Assembly (NCBI GenBank): GCA_026874595.1
Contig: CM049316.1
Location: forward strand, 62,785,176 to 62,849,175
From: Sipunculus nudus
Lineage: Eukaryota > Annelida > Sipuncula > Golfingiida > Sipunculidae
DNA length: 64,000 bases
Reading direction: 5' to 3'
Position numbers and translations under genes: made by a program
Shown here: piece by piece, positions 12,568 through 23,479 of the stretch
How positions within the stretch are numbered: position 1 is the first letter of the stretch
Layout: the number at the start of each line of letters is the position of its first letter
The notes under the pieces: generated by a model
The model's database searches: none
What the model was told of the DNA's origin: nothing
Seen by the model: only the letters and a program-made list of their open reading frames with translations

Positions 12568-13424
12568 CTGTCAGAGGTTTGGGGATTAGGCTTCAGAAGT
12601 ATACTAACATTCTCAAATGCAGTTTAACTAGGTCTGCAAACAAGTTATGTTTAGCCAAGTTTATCAACTTGTGACTGTCCTGTGAAAACTCTGATAGTAG
12701 TACTGCCTTTCTGTGCATAAGGAACTTTTACTAATGTGCTCATGAAATGGACTTCATTATTCAGAATGCTAGATTCTGTGAAATATGTGCTTCCATTTTA
12801 TCAAATGCACATCTTAAAAAGATTATGTGATGGTTATATCGCACAAGACCTGAAAGTTGTACATTGAAGCTCTAGCAGACGATAATCTTTTGTTGGCAAT
12901 AAAGAAATTCTCATGTCCACTACGTACACCTGCTAATTCCTCTGTGTGCTCTGTGACAAAAAAAAAAACTGTTTAAGCCATGCAATACGTATGGTTTTAT
13001 GGGGTATTAACCTGAGATACTGTATTCCAGGACATGGTAGTAAATTCGGAAACTTTCATTGGCAAGATTCTGGAAGCGTGTTCTTATGTTCAATTAAATT
13101 ATATCTGATCATAATTATAAGCATAATTATAATTTTATATTGTTCGAATAGCATACAGCTTAATTATTTCTCCACATAATACAAAAATGTTTACCACTAT
13201 GTTGTGGTTTTATGCTATGTATGCAGTGAATCACAAACATCGGGTACATATACACTGCTATTTAATTGCTCCCCGGTCTTTATCAAGATAACAAACAAGA
13301 ACTTATAAACAAGAAATATAATACAATACTAATCGGATATGATTAAAGTTTGCATGATGATACTTAATTTTATTGAAATTTGCATACTGTTCCCATAATT
13401 CCAAGGTAGGATGAATACAATTAC

Positions 13425-14640
13425 TTCATTACTTCAACAATCAATTCATCCACAATAAAACATAAGACATCTGATTTCTTCAGTTACCTGACGTAACTTG
13501 TAAAAAAAAATAGAAATAAGAACACGGTTTTCAGGATAAGTGTATTTCCCTATAAAACCCTTTAACTAACTGGTGATCGACGCATAAAAACCAAGAGTGT
13601 CAATGACTGATGACTTTTGTGCTTTTGGCTTTGGTCATGTACTATCAAGGACTGGCCATCATGAGATAGATAGGATGTGTTTCAAGCAAAACATTCTGTC
13701 GAATCAAATCAAAATGTTAGATACTGGGAAGAAACTACAGTTGGCAAGAGTTCTGTTACAGGAATGTCTTTTCATTCCTGTGTACTGGTACTCTGCTTCT
13801 TGCCAAGTTAATCCCATGCATGTTGTGCGGTCGAGAAGGGTTACTATCTGCCGTATTACCAAGATAATGTATTAAATGAACTGACAGAACATGTGGAGAA
13901 ACCCAATACAGGCCTTATGTAGTTTTGCTGGTAATAGAGTATCCTGTGTGGGTTTATTCAACCGTGTGCGTATTTTTTTACGCAAGACCACGAATACGGA
14001 TATTTCATTTGGTGATTCCTAAATAAAGAACAAACTGTATATCGGTGCTTGTAATACCATGGCCCTGTTGTACTGCCTAAACTTAGATCTAGTAAGTGCC
14101 ATGTACCAGCAATTCTCTAGTTAATGCACTAAATTTGCTGTGGTTTTATGCTCTATATATGTCGACTGATGATTGTTTTCAGTGAGATGTGTCTCCAGGA
14201 TCTATTAAAAACTGCTTAATACCGCCCAATGCCAAGCACATAGATAAGAAGTGTTAAAGGTTAATTACCATGATGGAAGGAAACCATTGATATTTTATGA
14301 AATGTGCCTGTTTTACCCCAGATTTTCATGGTAAGCAGAAATCTATTGTTTTCTCAATCTTGAAACCTATTTCATTGGATTCCTTGACCACAAAAATGTG
14401 TATTTTGACACAAAATTTGTCATTATATCTGCAACAGAAGCAAGCATATGGGGTTTGGAGTATTTTTGGCGGCCATTTTGAATAATTTGCATATATTTCA
14501 CATACTAAAGGAGATCTAACTTGTGTCTTTGGATAAATTTATTTCTATGACCCTATGGTACTTCTAGGCAAAAGAGGACCTTTGCATCATGACTTGAAGT
14601 CAAAAGTCACTTAACCCACCTACTAATTTGCATATCAGGC
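13425..14640 (-). repeat. Right arm of the large inverted repeat
   Basis: Inverted copy of 10058-11310, separated from it by about 2.1 kb. Runs from the tacttcaacaatcaattcatcc segment near 13430 to the catatcagg box near 14631. Together the arms could form a hairpin of more than 1 kb in a transcript crossing the region. Confidence 0.85.
13597..13875 (+). CDS. 92-codon open frame shared by both inverted arms, right copy
   Basis: Counterpart of the minus-strand frame at 10872-11150, with the same start, stop and end motifs but a shifted middle section. Function unknown. The open frame may survive simply because the duplication is not very old. Confidence 0.25.
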   Translation: MSMTDDFCAFGFGHVLSRTGHHEIDRMCFKQNILSNQIKMLDTGKKLQLARVLLQECLFIPVYWYSASCQVNPMHVVRSRRVTICRITKIMY

Positions 14641-15952
14641 TGTCACGCCTCATGTGAGTGGCATCGTTGCTATGAGAACGCAAACAGCGATCCCACAGCT
14701 CGACCCGCTTGGTAACATTCGTACTGATATCCTGTATACAGGTAGTCCACATATGGGCCTCGTGTTCTATGATATATCTCTGCTGAACGAATATTTACGG
14801 TCCATGGGCAAAATGTAAGTGCATATTGTAGACACTATAGCAACAATTTTGTATACCGACAGGTCCAGTAAAATTCTTTCTGCCAAGATGGCAAGAGAAT
14901 CTTGCACCATCAGTCTGAACCCGTGTATCAACTGTTAAATTGCGACTCGCGAATCGTGATCGTTTCAGTCAGCCGGTACATTTTGACTGCGCTCGTCTCG
15001 TATGCACCTGAATATCTCGCGTTGTTTAGCTGAGCCAGAGTTTGTTAGGCCTACATTATGTTTAAACGGGCCAACTTTCAAGAGTGGTGGTCCGATAAAC
15101 GTTAACACTCAGGCTGTGGGTTATAGTGTTTTAAAGTCTCGCCGAACTCAACATAAGCGACGGCCTTAAACTATTGAGACAAATTAAGTGGGAATAGTAG
15201 CTAATTGGAAGCCCGGAATAGGCGATAACTGAATGAACCATGTTGGATTTGAAAAAAGATTCTGGGAAAGACCACTGCTGACGTCAGTGGAAAAGACCTA
15301 AGTTCAGCGAGGCGGTGATGTGTGGCGCTGACCGTCTGGGAACGGCCAAGATTACCAGTCCATGAAATGAGAGGGTCAGATAGTGGCAAACTAGTTATAT
15401 GAGTTGCCGCAAGATGGCGGTACCGACACTAAGTGCGATACAACGCGGGAACGTTTAATTTCTCTGTCAGAAGCAACGATTAAGTAATAACTATTTCATG
15501 GACTGGGCCAGTTTAGCTAACCCGGCCAGTCGGGTATTTGGATTTCAGCTGGAATTTTTTTGGAGTATTTTGCAATTTTTTTTGGTATGATCTGCCCCAA
15601 GCGCACCTGGCCTCGAAAAATCTGCCTTCATGTGCTAGAAAAAAAACCCTTTATAGGCCTAACATTCTTAGATACTCTTAAATTCCATTATGAAAGATAT
15701 AACCCGACGTTGCCGATCGTTAAATTTGATCCTTAAAATTAGTCTTTATACGTGGAAGGGTCGTACGTTACACTTGTGTGCGAGAGAAGAATACCTGCCG
15801 AGGAAACGTAGGTACAGTTTCACAGATAACTGCATATTTCTTTGATAACTGCATATATTTGTCTGAACCGATTAATAATCGATCATCAGTCGGTTTGCTC
15901 AAACCGATGATCGATTATGAAAAAGGAACCGACTCCCACCACTAGTGAACAT

Positions 15953-17290
15953 TAAATCAAATATAATTACAGGGAAAAAAACGTGCAAAAATCAAAGTAA
16001 GAAAAAAAATATGAGGTACTGATTTTATATTTATGCAAATGACTTAAAACATTTACAAAATTCAGATTTAATTTTGGGTATACGATTGAATCATGACAAA
16101 TAACATTTATATACCTGAAAAAAGTCTCTAGCTTTAACAATTGAGTAAACAACTTTACCGATTTTTTACAAAGTGCATTATGTTTTGGTCCATAAGTCTT
16201 ATAAATTACATAAAACTGACCTAATTTCTGGTGTGTTTATAGGAACTATATAGGGGAATATTTAAGGTAAATATGAAGAAAACAGATGAGTGGTTTTGAT
16301 ATTAGACAGTCCTGAAGTGTGAAAATTGGTTTTTAACTGAAATTCGGGGTTTTTCATTAAAATCTCGAATGAAGTGATCCAGTCGCAGTGACCTAGTTTT
16401 TGGTATGGTAGGAAATCTTGGGGATATCAAACAGTATTCAGAATTTTGGATTCTTAGGTCTAACAGTTTCAAAACGTGCCAATCTAACGAACGGACGGAC
16501 AGACAGACGGACGATGGAAAATGGACCATTACTATAGCTGAAATGACTTATAGTCAGCTTAGCTACGATAGGAAAAATGTGGAAATGAGATGATCACCAT
16601 TAATGTAAGAACCCTATAGATTTCGGGGTGACGAGATCAAAGGTCAAGGTCGCAAAACCCAAATCTTTAAAATGATTATGGAGGCTTTCTAAATGTTTCA
16701 TCAAAAAATTTTCACTTTTGGATTACCTAACAATACCGGAAGAACCAAATTGATTTCAACATCACAGGTTCAAAGGTAAAAGTCACAGGCTCATCCTACT
16801 GATTTATGCGCTTAAATTGGCTTACATTGTAATATATCTGATGTAATTATGCCTCTATTGCTTGGAATGCTCCACTCTTACACCATCATACACGACTATA
16901 ACTGAGTCATCCTGGTTCTGATGTTTAAGTACTATTTTGGGTCAGTTTTCTCTGTCTCTGCATGTAATCAGGTCTTTTATTTTGTTTTTCCAAGAATCAC
17001 TTAATCCGCACGAGAAGTCTATTGACCTTTTGCAGGGCCCTTTATGATGTGTAAGTATTCTAGTTAAATCAAGAACTTTTTTCATGGGATTACCATTAAT
17101 GATTAAGTGCAACAGCGACAGTAATTTGGCTTTACAATTTTGAAATGAATTTGTGTAATATTGTATTTTTAAAACCTTATATGTGCCTAAATTAACAAAG
17201 AAATCATAATTGATTGAAAATGAACTGTAAAAGCTTTGATTTAAACTCATTTGAGATGGTATCTCTGATACAGGTGAGTAAGGCATCTTG
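15953..17290. other. Non-coding stretch with a GGACGGACAGACGGACG-type repeat
   Basis: Mostly AT-rich. At about 16300-16520 it carries a repeat copy whose end is a run of GGAC/AGAC units. A related end lies near 36165-36190, followed there by a short hairpin (gcccttccgcctaagggc). Minus-strand frames at 16942-17286 have no recognisable domain. Confidence 0.4.
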
Positions 17291-17339
17291 GAATATAATT
17301 TTTTTGTACTAAATGAACATGTAATTCGTGTATTGTCGG

Positions 17340-19870
17340 CAAGGGGTTATCGGGTACTCTGTCAAAGGTCAAACTACCAGTTTCGTCTATCCAACCTTGG
17401 GAGTGTCCACATAATGTATTCAAGAGTCATTCATCTTTTGTTGCCTCCCATTAAGTCTTACTCGGGTAGTTTCATGCACTGGATCACTCTGAAAAGAATT
17501 CCTTTGTTCATCCAAACCCAATTACCAAGGCCTTCCGTTGAACCAGGAAACAAATCTCGAAGCCAATTGTTCTCTCTGGCACACGTGAACGTGCGCAGTT
17601 TTGATTCCAAAATTGTACCTAGTGTCTGCAGAACTGGGACAAAGTTGCATAATTGGTCTTTCTGAGACCTGGTTACATGGTTCAATAGAAGATAAAGCGA
17701 TTAGTTTGAAAGGGTATCAAAAACCTTTCAGACGTGACCGTAATAATAGAGTTGGCGGGGTAGCTGTGTATGCAGCTAATGGTGTTCCTGTAACTCGTAG
17801 ATATGACTTTGAATTAGAGGGATTGGAATGTCTTTGGCTGGAAACCTTGTTCTCATGTAAAACGTTAATAGGGACATTGTATAGACGCAAATGCAGAGTA
17901 CTGGTCTCGTACAGAAGAATTACTAAACTAGTTAAATTATCTGGCATTCAGCGAAAAATTATAATGGGGGATTAAAAATGATGATTTATTAAACACAAGA
18001 AATAAAGCCCTCAATTTCATCTGCGAAAAGTTCAGTCTAGTTAATTTATAACTGAACCGACTCGTATTACTGGGAGATCTTATACCTGCAAAGATAAAAT
18101 TGCTACGACTTGTTTGGACTTGGTATTTTAACCGGGAGTACTAACTCCCATTTTGTAGTGACCATCATCCGGTCAATGTCAAAGTAAAGATAGAAATCAA
18201 GTCAATTACCAAATCATGAGAGACTAATATGATGTTATGATCATATTGACCAAAACATTCTGAGAGTAGTACTTTTACAATTATATTTAAATAGTAAGGT
18301 ATTAAAAGAAAATATAAATCATGTTGTGAAAGTATGGACTAACACTTTTAAGAAACCAGTTAGGCGGCAGTGCCAAGTAAAATTATACAAGTGCCAACTA
18401 AGGATCCTTCGTGCAAGGTTCAATGTTTATTTAAGAAAACTGAAAAGGAATAGAAACCAGATACACCGCGCAAAACAAAACAAAAAATTACCAAGAGAAC
18501 TAGAAAAAGTTCAGACATTTTAGAAATATGATAATTCACAAAGTAAGAGCTGCAAAGACCTAATTCGTGAACAATCTGATGAATAAAATTAATGGCACAG
18601 ATAGCGTACCTCCAAGACTAACTTGTAAAGTTTCATTTTAAAGGAATGAATAACTCCAAGATATATCCGGTTATTAAATCAATAGGAGGACTAGTTGTAA
18701 ACGATACAGATAAAGCAACACTCTTTAATCATTACGTTGTTAGGGAATCTGCTTTAAATACAACGTACACCGAGTTTCCAAAGGTTTCATTAGTAAACCG
18801 ACCTTCACTAAATAATATAGTTGTAATAAATTGGACGAAAAGGACTCCATATCAACTTAAACGCAAATAAAGTAAGTGGTCCGGATAAAATTAGTCAAAA
18901 AATGTTGAAAATGAATATACCTTTAATAACAAAATCTCTCTGTCAGATATTTATCATTTCTCTTGAAATTGGGCTTTTCCAAATCGATGGAAAGAGGTGA
19001 ATGTCACATTAATTCATAAAAAAAAGTTGCAAACAAACTATTTCCAATTTCTTTACTTATGTAGTTGTGTAGGAAAGTTATTTTTAAACGATGTGTGTAT
19101 AAACAGGTTTTTAATTTTCTTGCTTGCAAACAATAAAATTGTAAGGGTACAATCTGCCTATAAACCAGATGATTCCGGTGTAAACCAATTATGTACACTA
19201 ATAATATTACAATTATGTACAATAATAGTACAATATAATCACAAAATCTAAAGACAAAGAAAAAATTATAAATTTCGTAGCTTTGGGTGCATACAAGGCT
19301 TTTTACACGGTATGGCATGAGGGTTTGTTGTATAAATTTGAATGTACAGCTATTGGAAGGAAATTACTAAGGTGGTTCAAGAGTTACTTAACAAATAGAA
19401 AACAACGCGTTGTCCTGAACGGGAGCTCATCAGACTTTAAGTACATCCCAGCTGGTGTTCCTCAGGGATCTATCCCAGGACCGCTCCTTTTTCTATTTTT
19501 CTAATAACTTGGTAGCACAAGTTAAAACATAAACCAGGTTATTTGCTGATCACGTATCGCTATTTATTGCAGGTAATGATGCACAATATATGGCTCAATG
19601 TTTAAATGCTGATCTTTGTTGGATAAAAAACTGGGTTGAAAAGTGGTATGTTATTTTTAATGCCCCCTAAAATCAGAAAGATTATCATTCGCCTTGAAAC
19701 ACGCCCCGCGGGACGATATCTTAATTGGAGATACGAGGTTCAAGAATTAGAGGTTCATAAACATCTAGGTCTGTTTTTAAATGGTAAATGTAGCTAGAGA
19801 GACCACATATACTACATATGTGATGAGGCAAATAAAAGAAAAGACGTTGTATGGCGCGACATGTACACAT
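17340..19870 (+). pseudogene. Decayed LINE with endonuclease and reverse transcriptase (CR1/jockey-like)
   Basis: An apurinic-type endonuclease domain appears first: LAHVNVRSFDSKI near 17575, then GLSETWLHGSIEDKA and the GGVAVYAANG box near 17750. A basic linker lies at 18326-18523. Reverse transcriptase follows: RWKEVNVTLIHKK near 18990, the PAGVPQGSIPGPLLF block near 19450, then LFADHVSLF near 19545, where the catalytic FADD has become FADH. Domain order and motifs fit CR1/jockey-type LINEs. Multiple frameshifts and stops make it dead. Confidence 0.85.
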
Positions 19871-20029
19871 AAATCACATATATTTTAATAATTCAAATAA
19901 TTAAAATTATTACTTGATGCAGGTAATTGTGACCTCCACAACGAAATTTGGCTTAGGTTATCCTTTCCATGTAGTTAACCAAATTCCTGCTAAGAGATTC
20001 TATTACTAGTACATACCCTGTCTCCTTCT

Positions 20030-22130
20030 AATTCATTGTTTCAACTTTGTATACTAATATCCATCAGTCTAAGTTCAATACTATTGCGTAACCAGTTTTT
20101 GTTTACATCATAACCCATATGCCACATGTTTGAGTAACCATATTTATCAAGCATATTTTTAATCTTTAAAGCCCATTTAGGTTTAAAATCGTTATTATTG
20201 CACAGACATTTCTGAAATTCAAACATAATACCTCACAATTTTGGACCGTTTTTCTCCAATTGATTTTATCCAAAAATTAATCCAATTAATTTTATCCAAA
20301 AATTAATCATCCTTTTTTCCATCTGTTTCCTTCAAGTTCATTGTGCCAATTATGTATACTAATATCCATAAGTCTAAGTTCAATACCATTGACAATTTTG
20401 GACCGTTTTTCTCCAATTAATTTTATCAAAATTATCCACACAAAAAAAATATAGGTATTTTGCCTCAATTCATAATAAACCATACCATTAGATGTTTTTC
20501 TAGGTACTTTCAGTTGATTTTTCCAAACATTTCAATGTGATCCAATTTCTGAAAACCCAAATTTCAGAACCATAAACCAGTATAGGGGTGACAATATTAA
20601 ATAGTTAACAGTTGATGTCAAATGGAAGTCTCAATTTGTGAACTTTGGTGAACATGGCTAGTTTAGCTTTACTGACCTGTTTGCTTATAGCTTGGTTGTA
20701 TAGACCATTGTAGTTGAATGTTGTGTCTAGGTATATATAATCATCTACTACCTCATGTATTTCTTTTCAAATAATAATTTAATTATACCCCTTGAATATA
20801 TTACCAATTTCATTTTACTGGTGTTGACACAAAGCACATTTCACGCAATAATCATCCACAGCATTTAAGGCAGCCAATATATCCTGTGCAGGCTCGGCCA
20901 TTACAATGGTATTATCGGCATAAAGCAGTGCATTCATTCTTAGATATCATTCTGTATCATCATCACTCAGCTTGCCTCTGATAGTATTCGTAAGGAAAAA
21001 TGTTAGTATATATGACAAAATGGTTTATACATATATACACATGTACATGACAATATTAGAATCAATGCCCTAATAATACAATAAATACAACACTGGTGTA
21101 AAATTATATGTCTAAACCTTTATAATTGCGGCTTATGAAATATTAAAAAAGTGCATAGCAAATAAGATTGATGAGAGATTTATTTACGTTGACGTACCCA
21201 AAATTTACAAGTAAAAAAGATGATAGGTTTTTACCCTTTTTTACATGTGATTTGGCATTATTGTACAAATTATAGATCACAGTCATGACATTACCGTTTA
21301 ATCTATAATTAGGTAGTTTGGTCCACAGAGATGATCTTTCTACTGGATCATAGGCCTTTTTATAATCAATAAATGCACAGAATTATTTATTATGCAAGTA
21401 AAACTCTATTAAAGTGTGCAGGACTAAAATGTTATCAAGAGCAGAACAGCCATCTCTAAACCCAGTTTGCTCATCACCAGGAAATCCACATGCTTTAATA
21501 TATTTTGATAATCTACAGTTTATGCTTGATGTGAATAGTTTAACCAGACAACCAAGCAATGTAATGCTCCGATAATCATCGGGATCATCAACCGACCCTT
21601 TGTTAGAGTGGTTGGATAACCCCAATACACCAGTCATTTGGAACAAGGCCAGTATGTAGAATAATATTAAACAAGCTGACTATGAGGGACACTATATCAC
21701 TAGGACAGTTCTTGATGAACTCGTTCAAAATATTATCAATGCCACAGGCCTTGTTTATTTTCAGTTTTCGGATTTGCAGTTCCATTTCTTCTACTGTAAA
21801 GTCCTTGTTTATGAATTCATTAATTGTGTGATTAACCTTTCTGGAGTCAAATGAATTAGCTCCACTGCCTTGGTTGTCAGATGCATATTGATTCAGTTTT
21901 TCAAAGTGCTCAGAAAAGGTCTCTTTATTAATGTTGTTAGATTTTCTCTGTTAATGGTCTTCCAGTATTTTTTGGGGTTACTTCCTTTGAGTTTTCTCAA
22001 ATGATTGTGCATTTCTCGGTAATATCTATTTGAGACCCCCTTAATCAAATGTTTGTATTCTTTTGCTTTCTGTTTCAAAAATACTTTTGCATCTGGTGAG
22101 TTAACATTCTTAATTTTGTAGATACCCCTT
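20030..22130 (-). pseudogene. Decayed LINE on the minus strand
   Basis: Reading leftwards: a basic linker (SNRYYREMHNHLRKLKGSNP, 21893-22078), then KINKACGIDNILNEFIKN, DPDDYRSITLLGCLVKLF and DEQTGFRDGCSALDNILVL (21785-21383), all reverse transcriptase blocks. The active site near 20910 reads LLYADNTIVMAEP, with YADD changed to YADN. A roughly 125-base repeat at about 20996-21120 interrupts it; a sister copy lies at about 23053-23125. The C-terminal part near 20040-20440 is tandemly duplicated. No endonuclease seen. Confidence 0.8.
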
Positions 22131-22299
22131 TTGTTTTTGCAGTCTATATTGAACCATGGTTTGTGACTGTTTTTTTCTTTTTTTAATATTTATTGTCTTT
22201 TGTTCATTTTATTTGAACTAATTTAGTAATTCCTGTAATATTGGCTGGTTAACCCACTCTAGAGCTACGACAGATATCAAACCAATGAGGTGGGGTCTA

Positions 22300-22700
22300 C
22301 AGTCTATCAAGTGTGCTGTAACAGCAGATGTCTGGGCTGGAAGGTGACCAGCTCATGCTGGATGTTTGCAGCCTTATCATTAGGGCTATTATTGCCAAAC
22401 CTAAAGATGGTTGCGCAATGTACAGCTTTGTTCAACATGGTCATTATATAAATATTATAAAAAAATCTCCAGTCTTCGATGAGATCTTCTGTGTCTGAAG
22501 CAGTAACAACAAGTAGGAAATCAAGCAGAGAAGCAATACCTGGCTGAACATTAAAGTGGAAATGAATGGACAAGTTTCAGCTACTTGATCCTAACAAAGA
22601 AGAAAAAAGGTAATTGGATTTATGGCCATATTTATTTATATGTAATTTATTAAACCCAAGTCAATTAGATATTAAAAACTAAGAATTCATATATAATGTG
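22300..22700 (-). repeat. Repeat with a conserved open frame, copy 1
   Basis: A minus-strand copy of sequence also found on the plus strand at 41055-41400. Both have an acceptor-like tract (ttttttcttctttg, then ag and gatcaa) followed by a frame reading QPGIASLL, VVTASDTED and DWRF. Both also share an upstream AT-rich segment containing aacttgggtt. It lies just upstream of the RAG1-like gene but on the other strand. Identity unknown. It could be an exon of a mobile element. Confidence 0.6.
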
Positions 22701-23215
22701 GTCAAACACTTATTATTTCAGTATTATATCTTTTATGTGTACACACATATATATACACTCAATGAACCAGTGGTTTGATAAAGGTTTATAAACGAATTTA
22801 AAATTAAAAGTTATTATAATACTTGAAGCTTTGAGGTTTGTGGTAAATAACATTGATAGCCCCTTTTATAGTATATTTTTTCAGTTCAGGCTCGTGGATG
22901 GACAAAATATTACAATTCTTTGTCTCATATAACTGCATTTCCTGGTTACAGATAAAAAGAAATGTTTAAATACATATATTTTTACATGTACACAAAATGG
23001 ACATGGTATGATCTATGACACATAAAATGAGAAGTATTCATGAAGAAGTTTTGGTATGTATGACAAAATGGTTTATACATACATACACATGTACATGGCA
23101 ATATTAGAATCAATGCCGTAATAGACACCCACTGACACACATATGCACACATATATAATTTATGATAGATCAGGCATTTATGTCATTATTTAAAAATTTT
23201 GTATTTTCTTTTCAG

Positions 23216-23407
23216 CGATGCTTAAACATGGATTTATATCTCCAGGATGTTCGGATGGAGATCAAGGCAGACAGTTTCCGCTACACTACCATGAAGCTAC
23301 AAATATTTTGGAGACTCGCACGAGTAGAGGTAGCACAGTACAAAACAATCATCAATAATTTGTGTAGTGTTTGCATCAGGGAGGACACACAATTTGTTCA
23401 TCAACAG
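23216..23407 (+). CDS. Candidate upstream exon of the RAG1-like gene
   Basis: Bounded by ttttcttttcag and CAG|GTATAT, so both splice sites are canonical. The open frame across it reads MDLYLQDVRMEIKADSF and later NNLCSVC. Its place before the CDIC motif, and the DVxxxxKAD-like wording, recall the RAG1 segment ahead of its first zinc motif, but that match is weak. The phase does not join cleanly to the acceptor-like site at about 23504. It may be this gene's exon or an unrelated one. Confidence 0.4.
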
Positions 23408-23479
23408 GTATATGTGTGACAAATGCAGATGCAACTGTGCATATATTAAAAGAAAATCATTGAAAAAAACAAAAGCAAG

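Larger units (their letters stand above)
9456..15944. mobile_element. 6.5-kb hAT-like composite element with 8-bp target duplication
   Basis: The ends are inverted: TAGTGGTGGG at 9456-9465 and CCCACCACTA at 15935-15944. Identical 8-bp sequences, gtgaacat, flank it at 9448-9455 and 15945-15952. Perfect 8-bp duplications and short TAG-type termini are typical of the hAT superfamily. Subterminal DNA is rich in tcggtttg/aatcgatc motifs on the right and has similar ones on the left. Inside lie 1.2-kb inverted arms, a MITE and no transposase that I can find, so the element would be non-autonomous. The centre looks like host or captured sequence. Confidence 0.75.
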
